This document shows positions 36,401 to 51,400 of a stretch of DNA of 64,000 bases, one piece after another. Below the pieces are notes generated by a model that saw only the letters and a list, made by a program, of their open reading frames with translations, was not told where the DNA came from and searched no databases. The stretch is from Endomychus coccineus (lineage: Eukaryota; Arthropoda; Insecta; Coleoptera; Endomychidae). The stretch lies in the NCBI GenBank assembly GCA_958510875.1, contig OY294068.1, positions 30,546,297-30,610,296 of the forward strand, given 5' to 3'. Positions within the stretch are counted from its first letter, which is position 1. Each line of letters opens with the position of its first letter. The position numbers and the translations under genes are program-made.

Positions 36401-39400
36401 TAACAAGCATTGTAGAAGACATAATAAGAGCTACTGATGCAGATCAGGTGACTGCCTTAATTTTATTAGATCCCAGTAGGGCGTTTGACAGCATAAGTCA
36501 CCAGTTATATGTGCCAAACTACGATATGTGGGATTCAGTGAACAAGCCGTACGGATTATGGGTAACTATGGTACATCGCAGCGGGTTGTGCTTGACGGCT
36601 GCGTGTCAGAAAGATTGAACGTTGATGAAGGTGTCCCACAGGGTCCTATACCGGAACATCTGTTATATAATATATACACTGGATCTCATTGATTCCTTGA
36701 GACATTGTAACGCACACTCTTATGCAGCTGTACAAGTCATTTCCGTTGGGGTCTTGCTGCCTATCTATCCGTCTTATCAACGAGGATCTAAACAACCTTG
36801 TTCAACGTACTGAATAACACAATCTAACAATTAATCTTTCTCAATCATATGTGTTGTACTTTGGAAAAAGGAACGACAGGTCAAATATTGAAAACGATTG
36901 TTATAAAAAATCAAACGCTACAGGTTAAAACCTCTAAAAATTTAGAAGTAGGTATAGATAGCAATCTCAAATTTACAGAGCACATTAATAGAATCGTAAG
37001 GCTAAGCTAGGGAACACTGAAACATCTCTATAACTACAAAGACCGTTTTCCTTGCAACATAAAAGCTCTTTTATGTAGCTCCTTAATATTATCTAGGTTT
37101 GATTAAGCTGATGTGGTGTATGGGCCTGCATTGGATAGAGATACCTCGACAAAGATACGAAAAAATACGAACATCTTGTTTACGTTTCATTTTTAAAATA
37201 AGACGACTAGAACCGGTTTCACATAAGCTGCGTCAACATTTACCAATTTTTACAAAAAACTACTGACTACCAAATGTCCTGAGTACCTACACAATAAGTT
37301 AATTACTTGTGACCAGATTCACTCCCGTAATATTAGGTATCCACAAACTCTCTCCATACCTGGTTTTTAAAACATGTTGTTCAAAAAATCTTTCACATAT
37401 TCTGCATGCCATTTGTACAATGGGATCCCTGTAAACATCAGACTGAGCTCTATTCCAAAATTTGAGAAAGAAATATCACAATACCTAAAAACGGTACAGA
37501 CACGAATGTGATATACAAACTACGCAAGCTAAGATCTCTGTAAATGTTAATCTTTATTAAGTCATCCTTTTTTTTCAATTCACACTTTGTGAATTATTTT
37601 TAATGTGATCAAAACATTGTAAAAACTGTGTGAAACTAGTGAGGTTGAGTGGAAGAACACCACACTGTTGTTGAACTCCGCCTAATAAAGCCGGTGTTAC
37701 TATCACTATTTGAACCCATAACTTCGATTCCCTTCAACTGCAACCAATATTCCAAAATAACTATGAATGTGTTATACTGAAGGTTGAGGAATAAGTAAAG
37801 CTCTATATCAACAAAAGCGACAATATATACGAATCAATACATTTTCTCTGTTAATGCACTCACAACATTGAGCTGCGCTTGTAACATTATCAATATAACA
37901 TCAACTGGAAAGTTCCAACCTGCCGTATGCTTTGTATTTGGTGAAAGTTTTGTGGTGTGAGTCAGTATGATTATCCATGAATCATCAAGCACATAATCAA
38001 GACTACCCTTAACTCATATCGCATGTTCGATGTTATCATTCAGTTGTCTTTAATCATCAATCAGATATTACAGATCCTCAAGTATATCATTATTGTTAAA
38101 GTATTTAAATCAACGTCCATATTCAAATTAAAATGAAAAACTAATGATAAGGATGGACCGAACAAAACTTTTGTTATCGTATGGTAATTAATTTTCTGGT
38201 CTCTTCAATTAAAATTTCCTTTGAATTATGAGTAACTTCCGCGGATCAATACCTGCTGGTTATGGTTGGAGTATTTACTTGTCTTGTCGAATCTACCGAT
38301 ATGATTAATTATTCCGGGGCATTTCTTGTGGGAACGGCAAATTCGTACCAAACCGAGTTTATTTCCACGAAAATTCATTTAATTCATGAGCAGTTAGCTA
38401 TAACGGAAACCTTTAAAAAACTAATTTCACTGACCATGGTAAAGTAAACAGGAATTATTCCCAAAAGATACAGGGTGTTCTTCACAAAACGCATATTAGT
38501 AATATTTCAAGTTCTAATGTCCTACGCACAGAGCCAAAATCGAATATTTTCCGGTAGACATCATCTTCGTTATTTTAAAAGGAAAGTTAAATTTACATTG
38601 CATTTTCAGATTTCCCATAATCTTCTGAGATTATCTGCATCAGCCTTTCCTATTCCTAAGTCTAGCCGTTTTTGAAATATTGAGCCTTTTGAAAATTTTT
38701 TTAGTTTGTACCTTCTTCAATCAATAACTTTCATTTTTGAATATTTCAAGATAATTTTCGAGCATCAGGAAAAAAACAGTATTTTCTTTCTGGTGTATTT
38801 ATTATTGGGGAAAGACAATTAGAAATCCCGAAATTTGGCGAAAATTTTGGGAACGTTCATCCATAACTCATTTTGTTCAAATAGAATGCTAATGTTTTTA
38901 TTCCACTAAATGAAGGATAATTGAATTCCGCATCGATGATCAGAATCAATGCTCACCAATCCATATTATGATGGGAGTACCTCATAGAACATCATGTTAA
39001 AAACTAAAAAGAAAACTCAGTATATCGACGTTCCTCACTATATGTTTATCTATCAGGATCAATCAGGAAACTGGAAACAGGGACAAATCAACCCAGCCGT
39101 TTGTACAACTTAGTATATCTCCTACATACTTGGGCATAAAATGTCCCAATAAATGATTGAAAACTCATACATGTGTTGAAAGCTTAAAAACTACACAAGT
39201 CTTTCGTTCTAAACATTTAAGAAAGAACTGTTCTTGGGTATCTTTGAACATCCACATGATGCATAGCTGAAATTTCTCAAGGAAGAGTTTTGTGTAATAA
39301 TTAATATTTCCCTTGAATTCCATCACGTTATTGAATCCAGTTTCACCGTTTTCTTTGCTGATCAATACCTTGAATTCATTCACAGGACATTAATATGGAA

Positions 39401-42400
39401 AGTTTCTGAAACAGATCTTCTGTCTATAATCAAATTTCTGGCGATATTCTTTCAAATAGATTCATTGAATTCAATCAACCTACTCATGAAGAAATAATAT
39501 TTTTCTAAAATTTCAAATCGACCTGAGCCAAAAAAATCCCCCGCCTGCTTTATCCACGGCCTATCTTCCATATATTGAAAATTTAACAGATCGAATTTCC
39601 AAAATCCTCAAAAAACATAATATTTCTACCCGGTTTTCCACACTTCCAAAATTATTAGTCTTACAAACCTATCAAACATCCCCTTCCTCCTCTTCACTTA
39701 GACGGTGTTTATAGCATTCCCTGTTCTTGCGGTAACGTCTACATTGGTGAAACAGGTCGTACAGTAGGTAGTCGTGTGAAAAAACATGAGCGCTGTACAA
39801 GGCTTCGTGACACCAGTAGATCTGCACTTGCGGAACACAAGTTTGACACTAATCATCAAATCCTTTTTGAAGATACTAAAATCCTAGCTCGAGGCCCAAA
39901 CTTCTATCAGCGAAAAATCCTTGAAGCTATAGAAATCCTAAAACATCCGAATAATCTGAACCGTGACTCAGGATATTACCTTCCCAACATTTGGAAACCC
40001 ATCCTCGAAAATTCCACTTCGCACATGATCACTCAACGGCAGGGTCAGGTGCCGGAACGAGGTTAACCACCGGAATAAAGGCAGTGAACTATGTAGCATG
40101 ATGGATTTTTCTACAATAAATACGGCTACAGAAACCAGTAGAACCAGTTTCAGTTCAAGCCTCAAATCTGTCCTGAAGATGCCACTTGTAATGGTTGGCG
40201 AAACGTCGGCATCAAGTCAAGCTATTGTGACGCGGAATCCATCCGGAAGACAAGATTTCACAGTTCATTATCAAAACATGCAATTTTGTATGTATTGATA
40301 ATGAACTGCAAAGTTGGAAGTTACAATCAACTTTCTTTTGAAGAAAGTGATATTTAACAAAGTAAAATTTCTTGTTTTTATCTGTAAAAATGGAATATCT
40401 CAAAGTAACGGACAGCTCAATTCAAATCCGTTTTTTTTTTACTTTGCAGAAATTATATCCTCGTTATTTTGAATTATTACTCAAATCGAATTGCTCATTC
40501 GTTAAGACATTTATAGAAAGACATAAAATGCTAGTACGTATATACATTCAAATAATTTAAGCGAAGATAATGTCCCGTTTCAGAGGCTTATGGTCTGGTG
40601 CTTTTATTGTCAACTGTCAGAATGGCCACAATGAACAACAAAGGCAGTAGCGTGTCTAATAACTCACAATTATCAAGTGTTATTGAGATTTAAATGAAAT
40701 ACTTTGTAATATTTGTTTGAAGAAGCTACGGTGTTGGCAAAACTGTGGTTTATTTATTAAACTAGTAAAAATCGAACTTTCAATAGTTATTTTATTTAAT
40801 TTTTGAATGAATTTTTATCACGTAATAGTTGATTCTATTCAAATTTTTGTTCTTGAGATGCTACAATCTACATCAAAATTCGCAGATACAAGACAGCATA
40901 ATTTGCAGATCATCTTTCGCCATCTGTAGGATTTCTCTGAGTACACTGTGATAACGTTGAACAGAGCATTAGCGCCTTTTATGAATGGAAACCGAGTTCA
41001 GTTTTCACGGCCTCATCGGGATTGAATTATAGTAAAACAACTCACGTAACTGAATCAACAAACCTGCAGTACTCAACACCCCAGGGCAGGAGTGAGGATG
41101 CCAACTTGATTCGATTTCTTAATTTTAATCCATTAATGCCTACAATTCGTCTCGAATGAACGTTTACTTTAATTTCCACCCAGTTGCAAACGAAACATTT
41201 GAAGTCACTTCAGCTTTATCGAAATCACATGGAAAGGTACAAAGTCCACGAAAAACATTTTAAAATTCACTTGTAATCGTTTGAACTGCCCTGCGCGTCT
41301 TTCGAAGTAAATTAAAAATACTCGCGTCATTTATAAATGAAAATTATTTCACCAATAGAAACACGATTGAGTTATGTAATCACTTTTATAAAATTAAATA
41401 TGTTATAAGAATAATGACCATTAGCAACAAAACTATGAGATTACACAAGAAATGATATAAACGAGACAATGAGAGGGGGGGGGGGAGAGATGGTTCCTAC
41501 AGTAAATGCAAGAATACAGATTTCATGCAGGGAAAGTACGATTTCTTTCGCTAAGTTTCTTGAGATCTATTCCAAGCTCGATCCAACACACTTTGTGACA
41601 GATTATAAAATTGAGAGAGTTGTTCTTGTGTACGATTACTATTTTGTAAAAACGCAATTTGTAGCATTGAAAAGAGGCACTAATAAGGGAATATTATGAA
41701 TAAATATAAACCGAATGTAATGCCGTAGAGGTGAAAAAAATCCATACATGGTTTTGTAGAGAACTTTTTCTTGGATGTCTTTTTCTTATTATTATCTTGA
41801 TGATAACAAGAATAATTAGCCTGTAAAGTTGGAAGAGTGTTAAACAATGATACTGGACTAAAATTAATTAAAAATTTAATTTATGAAAAATTTAAAATAA
41901 GAAATATTGTTCAATTTTAACTAGAGTCTGTAATGAAACACCATATTTTGGAAAAAATAATCTTGTTGATAGACCAAATCACACAATTACCCCAAAAATG
42001 TAGGTATATGTTCTGATACGAAAGGATGGTACGAGGTTGAATCATAGTTTGTTATATATTTGAATAACACCGCGTGAGGAGGTGGCAAACGGTTGTAATA
42101 AAGATGCGGTATGATTATTATGGACATAGTCATTTGTTTGGAGTTGCTATGACTTTTCACAGACTCAACTACATGTCATAAGTTGGTTGACTATTACCCC
42201 AAGCTAGTAGAATCTATTCAGTTATATACAGATTGGAATCTGAAAACCAGTAGATCGGTGGGAAAAGCGTTTCCTTTTTGGACGAGCATAAAGCGTAACC
42301 GCTTCTGGTCTGAGTAATGGGAATGTAGAGCCAGGATTCGGGAAAATGTCCAATTTGGGTTGAGTTTGCCTCTTGGCGTTGGTGATTAGCCACAGTAGTA

Positions 42401-45400
42401 GATATAGGCTGACATTCAATGAATACGATGAAAAAAATATACGCATTACTGATGAAAAACGATTTTTATTTCATAACATCTACAGAAATTTCAAACGCTT
42501 AAAAACATGAATTTTAATATTATTTTTAAAAGTATTATAAAAAGAGGATTTATTTATTATTGAGCTATTGTGAAACAATTTTCCTAAAAATCACCAGAAA
42601 CATGATATTTTGGAAAAGTTTTCACCAAATCACCAGATGCATGAAAAATTACCAAATCTATGTATAACCATGCCAAATTTAAGCTTCAGATTGACATGGC
42701 GAAACTATAATGGTTCCTCATTTGGTTACGGCAAAATCCATTATTCCTTCTAGTTGAAATATAAGCAATCTCGATTCAATTCAAAAAATTGATATATTAA
42801 TAGATTTATAAAATATTCGTTGGGCACCTCAGATCTTTTGCATTACGATATTGAAGTGAATATAAAATACCTAAATGATTTTGATAAGCCTCCCACTAAT
42901 CATTGATTTGTTTCCGAAACATGTTTCTGAAATGATTTGATAATGTTGATACTTGAGGATCTGTGGGTAAACTTGAGATGTGTGGAAAATAGAGACAAAG
43001 AGAGAAAGACAAGCGATTTCTTGGTAATCTTGATGATGTGCGGGGTGGGGGTTGTGAAGGTGGTAAAGCGTTGAAGGTAGGGTGGCTAGCGGCCGGTAGG
43101 GCGTACAAATGACCGCAGGTTCCGTATTTGTGCAGGAACTGCAAGTGGCCAACGAGACGTTGCGCACTCTGCAGACTCAACTGGAGCTGGTGCCCTCGCC
43201 CTCCAGTAGCACGGTGCGCGTCCTCCTGGACACCAAAGACGCTCGAATAGCGACTCTGGAGCGCGAGGTTAATTTGTTGGAGTCCGAGGTTAGACGGCTG
43301 GGCGGGGGCACGTTTACCCTTTCCCAATCGGACTTCCCTCAGGCTGCTACTCCCTTTAAGCGACAAGTAAGTTTTCTGTTGAACGATGTACAAATCGGAA
43401 AGGATGGCGTCATACTTGGTAGACTATGAATCAGATGCGAGGGGTTAATCATTAAGAAATTTGCTTGTACACTTGCTATCCACCAAAACCTGATTACATG
43501 AACCCATGGCTTATGTTAGATCGACCTTCTATTTGGTCAATCAACACCTAAATTCACTAAGTTACGGTCTGCTCCAAGACAATTGTGTTGAAATCTTATT
43601 TATTACTCTGAATGATAATTCAACGAAATCTATGAATCAATAACCACTTGTGTTCTAAATGTCACCAAGAGAAAATATTCTGCCAGTTATCTACAATAAC
43701 TAAAATCTGAGGTTAGAATTAGAATATATATGAATAAATCTATTGATTTATAATACTCGTATAACACCATTTGGATGATGTATTAAATTTACGGTACGAT
43801 CATCTTGATAGAATCAATGAAACTGTTCCTCTAGTAATTGGGACAAATAAAGAGTACCTAGCTCAAGATAGTCATATGGATAAATATGCTAGTATGAGAC
43901 GAATATCAAATGAAGGGAAAATCCCTTAGTCGTAGATGATCCAAAAGCTCACAGATGAACCAACGAAGATACACAAAGACTACCTTTTGAAATAGAAAAT
44001 TTCCCCGAAGAGGAAAAGGAATACGTAAGATTCACCATATACCAGATGAAGGATTGATTTGAATCAAATAAGGCCTCATCCGTTCAATGGTCAATACTCA
44101 GCTTCCATTATTCCAAAATCATGCCGATGTAGTCCTGATGAAGCTTTTATTCAGACAATAATAAAGAACTACCAGAATTCGAATCAGAACAAAATATTCA
44201 TATATGAAGATGTTGAAAATGTACCAATTTATAAGTCTACCATTTAACATACACATCCGTTTTCTCTAAAAACATTCTTCAGAAGGAAACGTATACTGAA
44301 AGCTTCGGCAAATACGAAATGTGATCGATTTCAAGGCATTTTCAAGTGTTTATGTTGCCAAAGATATTTCCCTACTGAAATCACGACTACTTTATCAATC
44401 AAACGAAAAGTGTTCAGGAATATATAATATATAAATAGATAATATGAAGCCTTCATATTTTAGAGCGTTCTTCAAATATCGTACTTAAAACTATAATAAT
44501 AGCAGCATATTCATACATTTATCGAAGTAAAGGCTTGGTAGACTACCCAAATTTTACATTTACATCTCGAGCAGTTTTATGTTTTGTAAATTTATCGAAT
44601 AGGTTATGCCTAAAATAAGTGAAAATTTATCAGGTACGCCTTCATTTTGAATACAGCTTCATTGATTTTGTTGAGAGAACCAATATAACGCGTTTCTAAG
44701 AGATGATGACTTTTTTTGCGTAGACGAGGGGAAATCTTGTATAGACGCCTCGGAGGCCCGATTCTTACAGACTAAAACCCCTCCCCCGTGAGGTTGGTTC
44801 TGTATCCCAGAGCACTGCGGTCATTAGTATCCTATTGTGCCCTCACATATTGCTATCCCCTCATCAGTTCGGTGTATTCTATGAAATTCAGTAGCCTGAT
44901 ATAGGGGATACTTCTGATTTCCTCGGGTGTAGCTTAATCGTCTCCGAGGTATGTCTGACTACCAACAGCGTATACCGTGCACTGACACAGCACATGCATG
45001 TGTGTCTCTTCTTCCACGCCGTAACCCCTGCATGTGGGTTGATCTACCAGACTCATCGTACAGAGAATGTAACAAGATTCCGTATTTATTGTCTGCTGAA
45101 CGTCTGCAGATTTTTCAGTCGTTGCTGCTGGAGATCTCTCATCAGTTGCTTGGAGTGCGACTACGGGGCAGTTCCCTCCAGTAGGCATGGTGCTCTGTCT
45201 CGAGCCATTTTTGGATTACAGATTTGGCTGTGGTATGAAGTTGGCTTTGGTCCAGTCAGTGATTAATCCGCCCCCGCTTCAGCGAGTGCGACGGCAGTTT
45301 CAGTCCCTTCTCGTCTGGTTTCCTCGGACTCCCATACGAGTGTATTATTGGGGTTCTTTACTAGCGCTGTTAGTTCTTTTTCACAATCGAGTACAAATTG

Positions 45401-48400
45401 TGAGGTGATTGTGTATGACCTCAAGCACTGTTAGGTTGCTCACTATGATTGTGATTTGTCTATTCACATAGGCTCTCTCCTTCATAATTTTTTTGGTCTT
45501 GGTGCCCTCCGTAAGCCATATGGAATCCCCTCGTATCTTATGAGGATTGCCCCCAGCGTTCTCGCCCATTCATGGCTTGAATCGTGAACGGTACGGAAGT
45601 GCTGCGAACCTTGATCCTATCAGATCTCATCCTCAATAGCTCAGGTGATCCAACCAATCCAAGAATGCTTCGACCTTTTTAGTCGGCCTTTCCTTGTCCA
45701 ATATGATCGGAAGCGATAGACTCCTCTTATGGCTTCTGCACGAACGGCGAGGTGCAGTGGCTCCAACCCCAACAACAACAGCCTCTCCATCGCAGCCGTT
45801 GGGGTGATCGACATTGCACCTGTTATTCCTAAGCATGCCAGCCTCTGAACTCTGTTCAAGGAATGCTGGGATACGTTTTTCACATGATGATCATCGAATA
45901 ATATCAATTTCATATTTCATAATATTATATGAGTATGCTATTCCATGTAGGTCGAGTTTACGACATTTTTGTTTCAAGCCTCAGTTTGATCCAAAGGTCG
46001 TCAGAAAAAATGGGGGGACCTTCACGCAACTGAATCAATCAATGGAATGTCAATACTTAACACCATGTCTTGTGAGATTTCTCCATTGAGTGGTGTCTTC
46101 TTGAGTTGAAGCCTTGAAAACAATCAACCACTTGATTGTTTAGCTCACATCGCTTCTAAAAGCGATGTGAGCTAAACAAAGAAAAAATTGAACAACCAGT
46201 AGGACACGTCACTTTGGAACACGAGTGTTCCACTATTTGTATAGAATCCATTCATTATGAAAATCGCTTAGTTGTGATTGCTCTCCAGAGATGTCATCAA
46301 GTCTTTAGATTGCTGTACCAATGCAATCACTCCCATCATGATCTATATGTTCTGATCACGAGGTCGAAACACAAGTCCACAGCAAAATACTTCGAGTCCA
46401 TTAATCTAAGCGAAGATACAGTGACAGTATTTGTCAGTTAGACTTTGATTATCGTTCCTATGAAATTTAGGGTATACTCTAAATGTAATTCACCAAAGAA
46501 CCCAGGACCATATACTTTTCAAGTCTCCTTTTGACTAAAAATTGAAATTGATCTTCCAGAGATCATTGTTTGAATTTTATCGCAATCAGGAGTCTCAAGT
46601 CATATGTTTCGAGAGTCATCACTAGTAAAATAAATAAATGTAAGAATAACAAATTATCTTCTTATTCGGAACAACAAGATAATTTGTTCCCAAGACTGAA
46701 AATAGTAGACGTAATATTCCCATCAAAATCGATTCACTAAATCAATTGGATATTTCAAAATCTCCTAATCTGAATTGGTCATCGTCAACAAATGAAGCTG
46801 TAATCAAAACACCTTTCACGTTATTGGAACGCTTAAAAATATAAAACAATTATTCAAAAGTTAATATAAATTTATTGTGATGTTATTGTTGCTACTAGTG
46901 TGTTAGAATTACTGTCATCATGTAAGAACTGTGATGTTGCTAAGTGATATTTTAAGGAATAAGAATATAACTTCAAAATTCTATAGTTTACCCTAAAGTA
47001 GGTTAAGATTGTTGTGATTTGAATTTTAAATGAACAAATCGTTTGTACATTAAAATGAAATATATTTTAGACCTGTTCACCAACAAGTTTTATTCCGTTT
47101 AATTGTTAGATATTAATTTGTCTTATTCAAAGTAAGTCATAAACCATGCTTTAGACTCCTCTGGCCCCAAATCCAGCAAACGGAATCTCACTGGGTTCCC
47201 GCTCTCATAAAGTATGAAGCAGGCGAAACTCAAATTCGTAAGCCCTTTCCTTCACTGTCATCTGGATAAAAATCTACATTTAATGAGCATTGTTGATGAC
47301 TCAGGTTGTAGCAGTTTCGGAAAGACAAAACTACTTCTCACATGCTCTTAGAATTTCCAGACTGGCTTCTCATCTTAGGCTACAACACCTTAGCAGCGCA
47401 TTCATGCTCCCCAAGGACATTACAGACATCAATCCATGAAGAATCCCAGCTTTCAGGGCTGTCTCAGGCCTGATGGACTGAGTCTTGTATCAAGGGGTGC
47501 ACAACGGACCCAATCAAGCGGTCTAAGTGCTCCGGACTTGTCCTCCCCCTTTTTGATTCAATGATGGGTTCGTTTTAGTTTTCATATTCTCGAGCAAAAA
47601 TTTTAACATCAAACCCTAGCCTTGAACTTTTCAATCAATTTGAAATGATCAGAAAACATCCAAGAATTCTGGGTGATAGCATCACATCTCGATACTTTCA
47701 TCAACTTTTTGTATTTTGAAGTGTCCTTCTCAGATAGAGAGATTGCACAGAGAGATAAAAACATGCAACATTGATAGAATCGTAAGATCAGTAACTGGAC
47801 ATCCTTGTGCAAACATGAAAAACCTTTGGCAAAGATACGTATTTTATTTCGTCATCAGAAGTTTCTTCCATGAAGACATACAGACCCTGGATAGTCAAAA
47901 ATCTAACTGATTTTCATCAAAATGAATAAAACTCAAAAAATCATTCTGATTCAGCTCCCGATATGAGATTTTAGTCTGGCGCTTTTTATAATAAGTTCTA
48001 CTCAAAGAATAATCCGTAGTTTTGATTTATTCAGATGAGTGATGGGGAAAATTAGAGGATACGTTAGCGCTCAAATATTAGTTAATATATTTTTGCATTA
48101 TGGAAATTACAGAAGAAATAATTTTCTCTCCGATATTCATCATATGATTTGTTCTTTTCGATCTTCAAACCTTCACAAGATCATAGTGTAAACTGATATG
48201 AATCAGATTGCTATCTATCTTGATTAAAAATCATGTAATAGGTTAACAAATCAACTGTTTATAGCCAGTTACCAGTTGATAATGAAAGGGAACTATGAAG
48301 ACTCACATTCTAATCAAAGCTGTGTAAGACATCGAAATTTCCTGAACATAGGAATGCTATACACGATGTGGCACGATGAGTTTCCTTTGGAAAGACTGCA

Positions 48401-51400
48401 GATGAGAATTTGTTTGTTTTCTTTATGTCTACTTCAACAAACATGATTAGGACATCTTGTCACTTCCGGTTATCTCGGAAGTATAACAACTATCTTACTT
48501 CCTTAAACTATAATCTGATTCGTTTTCGATTATCTGATAAAGAGTTAATCCCGTGTGTTAATCCTTAGTCTACAGAAGCTCTTTTCTACATTATTGGGAT
48601 GTAAATAATACGAAACTAAAAATTTGATTGATATTTAGACTTATTTTGTTGCAAAGGAACCACAAATATATTGTTATATTGTGCATTAAATTATTAAAAA
48701 TGTATACAGAAATTCTTTGGATGAGTTAGTTTGAAAGACCTGGTTTTGTGAATTTTCCAATATTCTCCTACAAATTGGGGCGTAAGTTTGTATAAATCGC
48801 GTTTGTATAACGCAAAGAAAATCGTTGCTTGGATTATGGTGAGTTTTTTTTATCGGTTAATTTGGAACGATTGAGTCAAATATTCTAGGGGGAGACGAAA
48901 ACGTAACGGGTTAAAATAATGATTGGTTTTGATGATTATAGGTAGTTCCTCTGTTCGATTACATTGTGTTTCAATGATACTATAAAACCCGTACACAATG
49001 GTCACAAGTACTTTCTTCCTTCATAAAGTTTGAGTAGTATAGTGTACATCAATAAATAACTGGAAAGTTAAGTATATTCTGTAATAATAGACAAATCAAC
49101 TTCTCAAGAAAATAACATATTCTGCCTCGGCATAAATATTGATTTAAATTTTGTGATGACTTACTTCAATCTTGGTGAAGTAGATATGGCGTCTACCTTT
49201 GAAGGATTTATACCATCTAGACATATTGTCGTTAAAGTTTGATATCCGATTGAAAAATATAGCTGAAATAACAATTTCAGTCATGACGGGTATTTGTCAT
49301 TTATAATACGCCATTCGAACCGATTCAGTAGGATTTGCAAGGTTCTTTATAATTCTATACTGAATGAGAATTCTATTTTCTAACAAATATATTCTCGTAA
49401 AGATTCCAAACACAATTTAATACAAATTAAGTATTGCATTAGCGCGTCAACCCTACCATAAACTGTTGAGAACACCAGAGGTCCAGTCAAAAGTGTGTAA
49501 AACTTTTATAGACCGGACTAAAACGCAAAATTCTTTTTGCATCGTGTTCAGGATGGCTTACACATCGTTAGTCAGAAAAAAAGGTAGTTGGTAGTGATTA
49601 TTATGATTAATAAACAATGAAAAATCATTTCCAATTGAGAAATGGAATGTCTTTTATAACAAATTGAATATCTCGGGTTCTTTCAATCAAACGTTCCTGA
49701 AATTTGGTATCAGGGGGTTTATAGGTCTGCTGAACCCGAATTTGAAGTTGGAAAATGGGAAATCGGTCCCGTTTGCTGGAAAAACCGGGAAATTTTACCA
49801 AACAAAATTTTTTCTCTTACTCGAGTGGTATTGAAATAATAAGATGCCGTGATGTTACTCGGTACAAATTTCACTAAAAGAAGGAAAATTCTGGGAAATA
49901 GATGGAAAATTGTGTCGTTTTCTTCCATATTCCCTTCTCGGTCCTCGTTCAACGTGTGAAATTATATGATTTTGAAGTCGCTGAGTATTATTTCATGGTT
50001 ATAAAATCAGAAGCAACTTGAGTCTCCTGGAAAACACCAATAAATTAAAATTTGTTATATTTACACGACAATCTTCAATTGCTATTTTGTTTTCAAATAA
50101 TTTTAGACATTTATTGTGATAAACAAGTTCAAGTATCGTTCATAATGAAATGTAGAGTACCTCTTTCAAAGCAGGTAAAAATAGGACAGATTCTGGTTCA
50201 GCGGACCAAACAACAAATTTCAGGATATTCCATTTGTTATAAAAGACATTCCATTTGTTAATTGAAAATAGTTTTTCATTGTTCATTAATAGTAATAATC
50301 ACGAGCACCTTTAACGATGTGTAAGGCATCCTGAACACGATGCAAAAAAATCTATAAAATTTTAGTAATGACCCTACTTTTTTCACACGTTTGACTGGAT
50401 TGCAGCAATATTCACAATTCATATCGTCAGATACTCTAACGAGAACCACTAGAACAATATTATTGGCGATATCAATGACTCGACTACTATATGTTACATT
50501 TTTTTTTCTTCAGGAACTCCTATTGAGTTCTAGAATAAGCATCAGCTTTGAGACATGTTTTCGCAGAATTTATATGTTTGGATAATTTGATTTGTAATAT
50601 TCTAAGGTCTTTAAAATTAATCCATTTTGGGAAGGCTGTAACATATTTTCAAAAATTTGAATTCAAGAATATTTCAGGGTCCGCTTATAATTACAATAAA
50701 ATCAAAAAGGGATTTATCAGTTGTATGTTTGAATTCCTTTGCAAAGATCAACATTAATGGGTAGTTGCATACAATATGTAACAGTTGTTGATAAGAGTTC
50801 CAAATAGAATACAAAATAATGTTTGCGAAATAAGAATACTACTATTTAGTTCCGGTATAACCGGATACCAAAATTATTTCAATTGAAGAAACGCGATTTG
50901 GGGAATAGACAACATGCTCATCATTTTCACCAACAATTTTCCACTCACGTCTAATGGAAGCCTTGGCACAACCTGTACAAATAAAATTTGGCTCAATATG
51001 ACTAAAATCACGGTTACTCTGAAATAAGACAACTGAAGAAGGGAAGGTGTGTACAGAATAAATTTTGCAGTGATTAACCCCTCGACTGTAACTAAGTGTA
51101 AAGACTCTCCGGCCGCTAGGCTCTGAGTTCAGGTTTACCACCTCTTTGTCTCTGGCACGCATGTGTCCCGCATGGATAGTGCATGCCCTCGATCGTGTGT
51201 GCAGCTGGACGAGTTCCGGGTCGAGATTCAACGCCGGGACCAGGAAATTCTAGCGATGGGGGCCAAAATGAAGACGTTGGAGGAACAACATCAAGACTAT
51301 CAACGTCACATAGCCGTACTTAAGGAATCTCTCTGCGCCAAAGAGGAACACTATAACATGCTACAAGCCGATGTGGAGGAGATGCGCCAACGATTGGATG

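Noticed and set aside
43109..43429. 106-codon + strand frame starting upstream of the brp exon
   Set aside because: The coding evidence covers only 43136-43366; the start and end of the frame run into intron past good splice sites.
46136..46179. MicroRNA precursor
   Set aside because: A 20-bp perfect stem with a 4-nt loop is too short for a pre-miRNA and shows no mature-arm asymmetry.
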